Notes under the pieces: generated by a model
What the model was told of the DNA's origin: nothing
Database searches by the model: none
What the model saw: only the letters and a program-made list of their open reading frames with translations
Shown here: in pieces, positions 1 to 8,290 of the stretch
Position numbering within the stretch: the first letter of the stretch is position 1
Layout: each line of letters begins with the position of its first letter
Assembly (NCBI GenBank): GCA_016712345.1
Contig: JADJRH010000001.1
Span: 1,798,001 to 1,862,000, forward strand
Direction of reading: 5' to 3'
From: Polyangiaceae bacterium
GTDB taxonomy: Bacteria > Myxococcota_A > Polyangia > Polyangiales > Polyangiaceae
Length of the DNA stretch: 64,000 nucleotides
Program-made: the position numbers and the translations under genes

Positions 1-3000
1 AGTACGCAACGGCGCTGTTGCCGCTGCCAAGCGACGTGCCGCCGGACACCGGCGCGCGCGTTCCGAATGTGTCGTCGCAGGTGCCGGGGTTGGTGGTGCT
101 GTAGCGGAACCAGCCGGTCGCGGCGTCGAGCTTGGGATTGCCCGAACCGTTGAGCGTGGCGCCGGTGGTGGTGATCGCCGAGGCCGCGTTGGTGGTGACA
201 ACCGGCGCGGCTGTGGTGGTGAAGTTGAGGACCGTGCCGAAGCCGGTGCCGAGGGAGTTTTGCGCGATGGCGCAGAAGTAATAGGTGGTGCCCGGTGTGA
301 GGCCGGTGATCGGTTCGGAGTAGGGAACCGCAGCGCTGCCGTTGCCGAGCGCGGTGCCGCCGCTCACCGGTGCGCGCGTGCCGAACGTGTCGTTGCACGT
401 GCCGGGGTTGGTGGTGGCGTAGCGGAACCAACCGGTTGCGGCGTCACCCTTGGGGTTGGCCGAGCCGTTGAGTGTGGCCGATGTGCTCGCCACCGTTGTG
501 GCGGCCGTTGTGGTGACGGTGGGCGCCGAGAGCGTTGTAAAGCTCATCACGGTGCCAAACGCGGTACCCGCCGAGTTCGACGCGATCGCGCAGTAGTAAT
601 ACGTGGTGCCCTGCACGAGGCCGGTGATGCTCTGTGAGTACGCAACGGCGGCTGTGCCATTGCCGAGCGCTGTTCCACCACTCACCGGTGCGCGCGTGCC
701 GAAGGTGTCGTTGCACGTGCCGGGGTTGGTGGCGCTGTAGCGGAACCAACCGGTGGCGTTGAGTTGGTTGGGGTTGGCCGAGCCGTTGAGTTGCGCGCCC
801 GTGGTGGTGACCGATGAAGCGGCAACCGTGGTGACCACAGGAGCGCCCGCGGTGGTGAACGATTGCACGGTGCCAAACCCGGTGCCTGCCGAGTTGGAAG
901 CAATCGCGCAGTAGTAATACGTGGTGTTTGCCGCGAGGCCGGTGATGTTCTGCGAGTAGTTGACCGCAGTGGATCCGGCGCCGAGAGCGGTGCCGCCGCT
1001 CACCGGAGCGCGCGTGCCAAACGTGTCGTTGCAGGTGCCCGGGCTGGTGGTGCTGTAGCGGAACCAACCCGTGGCGGTGAGCATGTTGGGGTTGGCCGAG
1101 CCGTTGAGCGTGGCCGCGTTTTGGGTGATCGCGCTTGCCGCAACCGTGGTGACCGTGGGAACGGCCGCCGTATTGAACGAGAGCACGCTGCCAAACGATT
1201 TGCCGACAACGTTTTCTGCGATGGCGCAGAAGTAATACGTGGTGGCCGGCGCGAGGCCGGTGAGCGCCTGTGAGAACGGAACAGCTGCGGATCCGGCGCC
1301 GAGGGCCGTGCCGCCCGCGGCCGGAGCGCGCGTGCCGAACGTGTCGTTGCAGGTACCGGGGCTGGTGGTTGCGTAGCGGAACCAACCGGTTGAATCACCC
1401 AGGTTGGGATTGGCGGAGCCGTTGAGTGTGGCAACGGTGCTGCCGATGGCGGTGGCTGCCGACGTTGTGACCGTGGGAGCGTTTGCCGTGGTGAACGTGA
1501 GCACCGTGCCGACCGAGGTGCCGACCATGCTCGATGCGATCGCGCAGTAGTAATACGTGGTGCCGCCGGTGAGGCCGGTGATCGCCTGCGAGGTGTTCAC
1601 AGGCATATTGCCCGCGCCCACGTTGTCGCCGCCGACCGTGGGGGCGCGCGTTCCAAACGAGTCGTTGCAGGAGCCGGGGTTGGTGGTGGCGTAGCGGAAC
1701 CACGCGGTGGTGTCGGCCGCGTTGGGATTGACCGTGGCGTTGAGCGTTGCCGAGTTGCCGGTCACGAGCGTGGCTGCGACCGTTGTCACGCTCGGCGGCG
1801 CGGCCGGCGTTGTGAACGAGAGCACCGCGCCGAACGACGTGCCAACGCTGCTCTGCGCAATGGCGCAGAAGTAGTACGTTGTACCCGCGAGGAGGCCGGT
1901 GATCGCCTGCGCGTAGGTTTGCGCGGCGGTGCCGGATCCGAGGGCCGAACCACCCGACGTGGGAGCGCGCGTGCCGAACAGGTCGTCGCACGTCATGGGG
2001 TTGGTGGTGGAGTAGCGGAACCACCCGGTGGTGGCGAAGCCGTTGGGGTTGGCCACACCGTTGAGTGTTGCTGTGTTCGCTGTGACCGGCGTTGCCGCGA
2101 GCGTTGCCACGGTGGGCGGCGCGGTTGTGGTGAACGTGAGCACCGCACCAAACGATTTACCCACCGAGTTTTCAGCGATGGCGCAGAAGTAATACGTGGT
2201 GTTTTGCGTGAGCCCCGTCACCCCCTGCGAGTAGTTCACGTTGGTGGTGCCGGCGCCGAGCGACGAACCGCCGGCCGCGGGAGCGCGCGTGCCGAAGCTG
2301 TCGTTGCAGGTGCCGGGGCTTGCCGTGCCGTAGCGGAACCACCCGGTGCTCGCCGCGCCGTTGGGATTGGCGGTGGCGTTGAGCGTGACCGTTGTGGTGC
2401 CAACCGACGTTGCCGAGTTGGTGGTGACCGTGGGTGTTGTGGCGAGTGTTGTGAACGAGAACACCGTGCCAAACGTGGTGCCGTACGTGTTTCGAGCGAG
2501 CGCGCAGTAGTAATACGTGGTGCCGGGAGTGAGGCCCGTGAGGTTGCGCGAGAACGCCACGTCGGTGGTGCCGCTGCCCAGTGGCGTGTCGCTGGAGCTG
2601 CTTGAGGGAACACGCGTGCCGAAGAGATCGTTGCAGATGCCCGGGCTGGCGGTGCTGTAGCGGAAGTAGCCAAACGCCGAGTTGCCGTTGGGATCACCCA
2701 AGCCGTTGATGGTGGCCGACGTGGCGGTGACCAACGTGGCCGCGGTGGTGGTGGTGGTGGGCGCTGCGGCCGTGGTGAAGCTCAGCACCGCGCCAAACGC
2801 CGTGCCCTCGGAGCTTTGGGCGATCGCGCAGTAGTAATACGTGGTGCCCGACGAGAGCCCGGAGATGAACTCTGCGTACGCAACCGACGTGGTGCCTGAA
2901 CCAAGCGACGTTCCACCGCTCACCGGCGCACGCGACCCAAACGTGTCGTCGCATGTTCCCGGATCGGTCAGCGCGTAGCGGAACCAACCGGTGGTTGCCG

Positions 3001-6000
3001 AACCGTTGGGAATGGCCGAGCCGTTGAGCTGCACCGAGGTGTTGGCGAGGCTCGACACAGCGTTGGTGGTGACCGTCGGGGGAACCGGCGTGACGAACGA
3101 CAGCACCGAGCCAAACGCTGTGCCCACCGCGTTTTGCGCGATCGCGCAGTAGTAATACGTGGTGCCCGGCGTGAGGCCGGTGACGGGCTGCGAGAAAGGT
3201 GTGTTGCTCGTTCCCGAACCCACCGACGAGCCGCCCGACGTGGGCGCGCGCGTTCCGAACGTGTCGTTGCACGTGCCGGGGCTGGTGGTCGCGTAGCGGA
3301 ACCAACCGGTGGTTGCCGAGCCGCCGGGATTGGACGTGGCATTGAGCGTGGCCGTGGTGCCCGTGAGCAACGTGACACCGCCGGTCGTGACCGTGGGCGC
3401 GTTGGCCGTTGTGGTGAACGAGAGCACCGCACCAAACGCCGTGCCGTACGTGTTGTTCGAGATCGCGCAGAAGTAATACGTCGTGCCCGGAAGCAACGAA
3501 CCGATGTTCTGCGCGTAGTTGACCGCTGTGTACCCCGCGCCCAGCGATGAGCCGCCCGACGTGGGAGCGCGCGTGCCGAATGAGTCACTGCACGTTCCCG
3601 GGTTTGTCGTTGAATAACGGAACCATCCCGTTGACGAAGCGCCGTTGGGGTTGGTGGACGCGTTGAGCGTTGCTGTGGTGGCGGTGACCGAGGTGGCTGC
3701 GTTGGTGGTGACCGTTGGCAACGTGGGCGTCGTCACGCTGAGTACGCTGCCAAACGCGATGCCCTCCGCGCTTTGAACGATCGCGCAGAAGTAATACGTG
3801 GTGCCCGCCGAGAGCCCGGTAACGAACTCAGAGTAGTTCACCGACGAATAACCGGAGCCGAGCGCTGTGCCGCCGCTCGCCGGAGCGCGCGAACCAAACG
3901 TGTCGTCGCACGTGCCCGGGCTCACCGTGGAGTAGCGGAACCAGCCCGTGGTGGCTGATCCGTTGGGTACACCGGCGCCGTTGAAGTACACCGACGTGTT
4001 GGTCCAAATCGTGGCCGCCTGCGTGGTGGCCGTGGGCGGAATCGGCGAGACGAACGAGAGAACGTTGCCGAACGCCGTGCCCACCGCGTTTTGCGCAATG
4101 GCGCAGTAGTAATACGTGGTGCCCGCCGTGAGGCCGGTGATCGCCTGCGAGAAGGCTTGGTTGCTCGTGCCCGAACCGAGCGACGAACCGCCGCTCACCG
4201 GAGCGCGTGTGCCGAACGTGTCGTTGCACGTGCCGGGGCTCGATGTCGCGTAGCGGAACCAGCCCGTGGTGGCCGAACCGCCCGGATTGCCCGTGGCGTT
4301 GAGCGTGGCCCCGGTACCTGTCAGCGCTGTTGCGCTGCCCGTTGTGACCGTGGGTGCCGCAGCCAGCGTGGTGAACGTCAGCACCGTGCCAAACGAGGTG
4401 CCATACGAGTTGCTGGAGATCGCGCAGAAGTAATACGTGGTGCCCGGAAGCAAACTGCCAATGTTTTGCGCGTAGTTCACCGGGTTGTAACCGGCGCCGA
4501 GCGACGAGCCGCCCGACGTGGGTGCGCGCGTTCCAAACGAATCGCTGCACGTGCCCGGGTTGGTGGTGCTGTAACGGAACCAACCGGTGGACGAAGCGCC
4601 GTTTGGATCGGTTGTGCCGTTGAGCGTTGCCGTGGTTGCCGCCACAGCCGTTGCCGCCTGCGTTGTGACCGTGGGCGACGTGGGCGTTGTGAAATTGAGC
4701 ACCGCGCCGAAGGCCACACCTTCAACGCTCGATGCGATCGCGCAGTAGTAATACGTCGTACCCGCCGAAAGACCGGTCACAAACTCGGAGTAGTTCACCG
4801 ACGCGAACCCAGAACCGAGTGCGGTGCCGCCCGACGTGGGAGCGCGTGAACCGAATGTGTCGTTGCACGTGCCCGGATCCGTCGTTGAATAACGGAACCA
4901 ACCCGTGGTCGCGGACCCGTTCGGAATTGCAGCGCCGTTTAAGTAAACCGACGTGTTTGTCCAAATCGTGGCCGCCTGCGTTGTGACCGACGGCGGCACC
5001 GGCGTGTTAAACGAGAGCACCGAGCCAAACGCCGTGCCCACCGAGTTTTGCGCGATCGCGCAGTAATAATACGTCGTGCCCGCTGTGAGGCCCGTAATGG
5101 CCTGCGAGAAGGCTTGGTTGGAAGTGCCCGAGCCGAGCGACGAACCGCCGCTCACCGGAGCGCGCGTGCCGAACGTGTCGTTGCACGTTCCGGGGCTCGA
5201 CGTGGCGTAGCGGAACCAGCCTGTCGTGGCCGCACCGCCGGGATTGGCCGTTGCGTTCAATGTGGCGCCCGTGCCGGTGAGCGCCGTGACGCTGCCGGTC
5301 GTCACCGTGGGTGCGTTGGCGTTGGTTGTAAACGTGAGCACCGCGCCAAACGCTGTGCCGTACGAGTTGTTCGAGATCGCGCAGAAGTAGTACGTCGTGC
5401 CCGGAAGCAGCGAACCGATGTTCTGCGCGTAGTTCACCGATGTGTACCCTGCGCCGAGCGACGAACCGCCCGAGGTGGGTGCGCGCGTGCCAAACGAGTC
5501 GGTGCACGTGCCCGGGTTGGTTGTTGAGTATCGGAACCAACCGGTCGAAGAAGCGCCGTTGGGGTTGGTCGATCCATTTAACGTGGCCGTGGTCGAAGCC
5601 ACCGCTGTCGCCGCGTTTGTAGTGACCGTGGGCAACGTTGGCATCGTGAACGACACCACGGCGCCAAACGCGGTCCCCTCAGCACTTTGAACGATCGCGC
5701 AGTAGTAATACGTCGTCCCGGCGGTCAGCCCCGTTACAAACTCTGAGTAATTGGACGACCCGTAACCCGAGCCCAGCGACGTGCCGCCGCTCACCGGAGC
5801 GCGCGATCCAAACGTGTCGTCGCAGGTGCCGGGGCTCACGGTTGAATAGCGGAACCAACCCGTGGTTGCCGATCCGTTGGGTACACCCAAACCGTTGAGG
5901 TACACCGACGTGTTTGTCCAAATGGTGGCCGCCTGCGTGGTGACCGTGGGCGGAATAGGCGTCACGAACGAAAGAACGTTGCCAAACGCGGTGCCCACCG

Positions 6001-7800
6001 AGTTTTGAGCGATTGAACAGTAGTAATACGTCGTGCCCGCCGTGAGCCCTGTGATCGCCTGCGCATAAGCTTGGTTGCTTGTTCCAGATCCAACCGACGA
6101 GCCGCCTGAAGCGGGAGCGCGCGTACCGAACGTGTCGTTGCATGTACCGGGGCTCGACGTTGCGTATCGGAACCATGCTGTCGTTGCCGCACCGCCGGGA
6201 TTGACCGTGCCGTTTAACGTGGCCGTTGTGCCCGTGAGCAACGTTGCGCTGCCCGTGGTCACCGTTGGCAACGCCGGCTGCGTTGTGAACGTGAGCACCG
6301 CACCAAACGCCGTGCCGTAGGCATTGCTGGAGATCGCGCAGTAGTAATACGTCGTCCCCGGAAGCAAACTGCCGATGTTCTGCGCGTAGTTCACCGCAGT
6401 GTACCCAGCACCCAGCGACGAACCGCCCGACGTGGGAGCGCGCGTTCCAAACGAATCGGTGCACGTGCCGGGGTTGGCCGTGCTGTAGCGGAACCAACCG
6501 GTCGCCGACGCCCCGTTCGGATTTGTTGAACCGTTGAGCGTTGCCGTGCTCGAAGTCACAGCCGTTGCGGCGTTGGTTGTCACCGTCGGCAACGTTGCGG
6601 TGGTGAACGTCAGCACTGCACCAAACGCGAGCCCTTCCGAGTTTTGCGCGATCGCGCAGAAGTAATACGTCGTGCCCGACGACAGACCCGAAATGAACTC
6701 GGAGTACGCAACCGGCGAATAGCTGGAGCCGAGCGACGTGCCGCCGCTCGTGGGCGCACGCGAACCGAATGTGTCGTTGCATGTGCCGGGGTTCGTGAGG
6801 CTGTAACGGAACCAACCCGTCGTCGACGCGCCGTTGGGTGTACCCGTGCCGTTTAATTGCGCCGACGTGTTGCCGATGCTCGACGCCGCGTTGGTGGTGA
6901 CCACCGGAGCCGCGGGCGTGGTGAAACTCACCACCGAGCCAAACCCTGTGCCCGCCGAGTTTTGCGCGATCGCACAGTAGTAATACGTTGTGGCCGCCGA
7001 CAAACCCGTAATGCCAATGGAGTACGCAACCGACGTATTGCCCGCACCCAGTGACGAGCCGCCGGAAGCGGGGGCGCGCGTTCCGAACGTGTCGTTGCAG
7101 GTGCCGGGGTTCGTGGTGCTGTAACGGAACCAACCCGTTGTGGAAGCGCCGCCGGGATTGGCCGAACCGTTGAGTTGCGCCGTGGTGCCTGTGACCAACG
7201 TGGCCGAGCTGGTGCTCACCGAAGGCGGATCGGGAAGCGCCGTGAACGATTGCACCGCGCCGAACGACGTGCCGAGCGAGTTGCTCGAAATCGCGCAGTA
7301 GTAATACGTCGCGCCCGGCGTGAGGCTCGCGATCGCCCGCGTGTGATCAACGAATGAAGTACCTGAACCGAGGCTTGTTCCGCCGCTTGTTGGAGCGCGC
7401 GTACCAAACGTGTCGTTGCACGTTCCCGGGTTGGTTGTGGCGTACCGAAACCACGCCGTTGTCGCCGCACCGTTGGGATTGGTGGACCCGTTGAGCGTTG
7501 CCGACGTGCTTGTGAGGCTTGTGACGCCGCCCGTTGTGACCGACGGAGCACCCGGCACGAAAAACGAAAGCACACCGCCGAACGCCGTTCCCGAAGCGTT
7601 CTGCACGATCGCGCAGAAGTAATACGTCACGCCCGAAGTGAGCCCGGTGGCCGTGATTGAGTACGGCACCGACGCTGCACCCGACCCGAGATCGGTTCCA
7701 CCCGAGGCCGGCACCCGCGTTCCAAACGTGTCGTCGCACGTGACCGGGTTCGTCGCACTGATGCGAAACCACCCGGTGGCCTGCTCACCGTTTGGATTGC
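1..7800 (-). repeat. Tandem ~319-bp repeats inside the giant gene (about 24 units)
   Basis: The plus-strand anchor 'gcgcagNagtaatacg' recurs every ~315-325 bp (for example near 590, 905, 1215, 1540, 1860, 2180 and on to 7300 and 7610). Each unit encodes one ~106-residue Fn3-like domain. The period is a multiple of three throughout, so domains can be gained or lost by recombination without breaking the frame. Confidence 0.9.
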
Positions 7801-7939
7801 CCGCACCGTTTAAAACAGCCGACGAAGTGGTGATCGACGTGGCCGGCGACGTCGTTGCGGTTGGTGCTCCGGCAAAAACCCGGAACGAAGTGAGAAACAC
7901 CAACACGAACGCGGCGGCTTGTAGGAATCGAAGATACAT
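1..7939 (-). CDS. Giant secreted Fn3-like tandem-repeat protein (C-terminus beyond window)
   Basis: An open frame runs from ATG at 7939 to the left edge (2646 codons, no stop); the phase read at bases 2-4 matches the start, and antisense shadow frames keep one phase throughout, so no frameshift is evident. Residues 1-23 form a signal peptide (hydrophobic run, cleavage likely after VFA). The rest is about 24 units of ~106 residues with a recurring pattern: SATLNG..NPNG, TGWFRY, a Cys in TC(N/D)DTFG(T/S)R, then TTYYFCAIAQNS and a GxVLSFT strand. This resembles bacterial fibronectin type III-like folds. Two Cys per unit (in the TC(N/D)D and YYFC motifs) suggest one disulfide per domain, in keeping with export. 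Function is unknown; an adhesin or surface filament is plausible. No anchor is visible because the C-terminus is missing. It is the last gene before the left edge on this strand, and its 5' region (7940-8290) follows the O-antigen-ligase gene. Confidence 0.88.
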   Translation of the reverse strand, partial: MYLRFLQAAAFVLVFLTSFRVFAGAPTATTSPATSITTSSAVLNGAGNPNGEQATGWFRISATNPVTCDDTFGTRVPASGGTDLGSGAASVPYSITATGLTSGVTYYFCAIVQNASGTAFGGVLSFFVPGAPSVTTGGVTSLTSTSATLNGSTNPNGAATTAWFRYATTNPGTCNDTFGTRAPTSGGTSLGSGTSFVDHTRAIASLTPGATYYYCAISSNSLGTSFGAVQSFTALPDPPSVSTSSATLVTGTTAQLNGSANPGGASTTGWFRYSTTNPGTCNDTFGTRAPASGGSSLGAGNTSVAYSIGITGLSAATTYYYCAIAQNSAGTGFGSVVSFTTPAAPVVTTNAASSIGNTSAQLNGTGTPNGASTTGWFRYSLTNPGTCNDTFGSRAPTSGGTSLGSSYSPVAYSEFISGLSSGTTYYFCAIAQNSEGLAFGAVLTFTTATLPTVTTNAATAVTSSTATLNGSTNPNGASATGWFRYSTANPGTCTDSFGTRAPTSGGSSLGAGYTAVNYAQNIGSLLPGTTYYYCAISSNAYGTAFGAVLTFTTQPALPTVTTGSATLLTGTTATLNGTVNPGGAATTAWFRYATSSPGTCNDTFGTRAPASGGSSVGSGTSNQAYAQAITGLTAGTTYYYCSIAQNSVGTAFGNVLSFVTPIPPTVTTQAATIWTNTSVYLNGLGVPNGSATTGWFRYSTVSPGTCDDTFGSRAPVSGGTSLGSGYGSSNYSEFVTGLTAGTTYYYCAIVQSAEGTAFGAVVSFTMPTLPTVTTNAATAVASTTATLNGSTNPNGASSTGWFRYSTTNPGTCTDSFGTRAPTSGGSSLGAGYTSVNYAQNIGSLLPGTTYYFCAISNNSYGTAFGAVLTFTTNANAPTVTTGSVTALTGTGATLNATANPGGAATTGWFRYATSSPGTCNDTFGTRAPVSGGSSLGSGTSNQAFSQAITGLTAGTTYYYCAIAQNSVGTAFGSVLSFNTPVPPSVTTQAATIWTNTSVYLNGAAIPNGSATTGWFRYSTTDPGTCNDTFGSRAPTSGGTALGSGFASVNYSEFVTGLSAGTTYYYCAIASSVEGVAFGAVLNFTTPTSPTVTTQAATAVAATTATLNGTTDPNGASSTGWFRYSTTNPGTCSDSFGTRAPTSGGSSLGAGYNPVNYAQNIGSLLPGTTYYFCAISSNSYGTSFGTVLTFTTLAAAPTVTTGSATALTGTGATLNATGNPGGSATTGWFRYATSSPGTCNDTFGTRAPVSGGSSLGSGTSNQAFSQAITGLTAGTTYYYCAIAQNAVGTAFGNVLSFVSPIPPTATTQAATIWTNTSVYFNGAGVPNGSATTGWFRYSTVSPGTCDDTFGSRAPASGGTALGSGYSSVNYSEFVTGLSAGTTYYFCAIVQSAEGIAFGSVLSVTTPTLPTVTTNAATSVTATTATLNASTNPNGASSTGWFRYSTTNPGTCSDSFGTRAPTSGGSSLGAGYTAVNYAQNIGSLLPGTTYYFCAISNNTYGTAFGAVLSFTTTANAPTVTTGGVTLLTGTTATLNATSNPGGSATTGWFRYATTSPGTCNDTFGTRAPTSGGSSVGSGTSNTPFSQPVTGLTPGTTYYYCAIAQNAVGTAFGSVLSFVTPVPPTVTTNAVSSLANTSVQLNGSAIPNGSATTGWFRYALTDPGTCDDTFGSRAPVSGGTSLGSGTTSVAYAEFISGLSSGTTYYYCAIAQSSEGTAFGAVLSFTTAAAPTTTTTAATLVTATSATINGLGDPNGNSAFGYFRYSTASPGICNDLFGTRVPSSSSSDTPLGSGTTDVAFSRNLTGLTPGTTYYYCALARNTYGTTFGTVFSFTTLATTPTVTTNSATSVGTTTVTLNATANPNGAASTGWFRYGTASPGTCNDSFGTRAPAAGGSSLGAGTTNVNYSQGVTGLTQNTTYYFCAIAENSVGKSFGAVLTFTTTAPPTVATLAATPVTANTATLNGVANPNGFATTGWFRYSTTNPMTCDDLFGTRAPTSGGSALGSGTAAQTYAQAITGLLAGTTYYFCAIAQSSVGTSFGAVLSFTTPAAPPSVTTVAATLVTGNSATLNATVNPNAADTTAWFRYATTNPGSCNDSFGTRAPTVGGDNVGAGNMPVNTSQAITGLTGGTTYYYCAIASSMVGTSVGTVLTFTTANAPTVTTSAATAIGSTVATLNGSANPNLGDSTGWFRYATTSPGTCNDTFGTRAPAAGGTALGAGSAAVPFSQALTGLAPATTYYFCAIAENVVGKSFGSVLSFNTAAVPTVTTVAASAITQNAATLNGSANPNMLTATGWFRYSTTSPGTCNDTFGTRAPVSGGTALGAGSTAVNYSQNITGLAANTTYYYCAIASNSAGTGFGTVQSFTTAGAPVVTTVAASSVTTTGAQLNGSANPNQLNATGWFRYSATNPGTCNDTFGTRAPVSGGTALGNGTAAVAYSQSITGLVQGTTYYYCAIASNSAGTAFGTVMSFTTLSAPTVTTTAATTVASTSATLNGSANPKGDAATGWFRYATTNPGTCNDTFGTRAPVSGGTALGNGSAAVPYSEPITGLTPGTTYYFCAIAQNSLGTGFGTVLNFTTTAAPVVTTNAASAITTTGATLNGSGNPKLDAATGWFRYSTTNPGTCDDTFGTRAPVSGGTSLGSGNSAVAY
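3500..6500 (-). repeat. Higher-order ~957-bp (three-domain) repeat
   Basis: Within the domain array, units three apart are far more alike than neighbours. A segment encoding TQAATIWTNTSVY recurs near 4000, 4955 and 5910. A segment encoding the AYTSVNYAQNI-type stretch recurs near 3520, 4475, 5430 and 6390. The plus-strand string 'gcttggttgct'-like recurs near 4155, 5115 and 6070. This points to duplication or homogenisation of three-domain blocks. Boundaries are approximate. Confidence 0.75.
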
Positions 7940-8290
7940 ACGCAGCCCCAAAAGGGTGGTTTGCCCCGTGAAGAAAAAACGCCGCATCCTAGGCACAGCA
8001 GGCGGCGCGCGAACACGACTTCTCACCGGCGATTTGTGCGCTTTTTTGGCCCTGGAACCGCCCCAATTCCGCTGCCGGTGAATCGTCGGCGAGGGCAGAC
8101 GCGAGCGCGCGTCGTGTTCTTGCTCGCGGTCCGAAAATGCTTGCGCTCCAACCCAAAACCGCCGCGCCCAAAATCAGTGGGATCGTTTCATTTGGGCCTT
8201 TGTGTCTCGCCGCGCCCAACCCCACCGTCAGCGGCCTCCCCGCGAACGTTGTGTACTCACGAACCGCCCCAAAAGTGTGCGTGTGTACTC
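7940..8290. other. Intergenic region upstream of the giant gene
   Basis: 351 bp between the O-antigen-ligase stop and the giant gene start. No convincing gene: frames crossing it are antisense shadows of the ligase gene. On the minus strand a TAGGAT box (7987-7992) lies about 50 bp upstream of the giant gene's ATG and could be a -10 element, but no good -35 is visible. The sequence before the ATG (GGGGCTGCGT) is a weak ribosome binding site. Confidence 0.4.

Noticed and set aside
260..7630. Many Arg/Ala/His-rich frames across the first 7.9 kb
   Set aside because: They are antisense or out-of-frame shadows of the giant gene; the minus-strand frame phased with ATG 7939 is the only one giving a coherent domain pattern.
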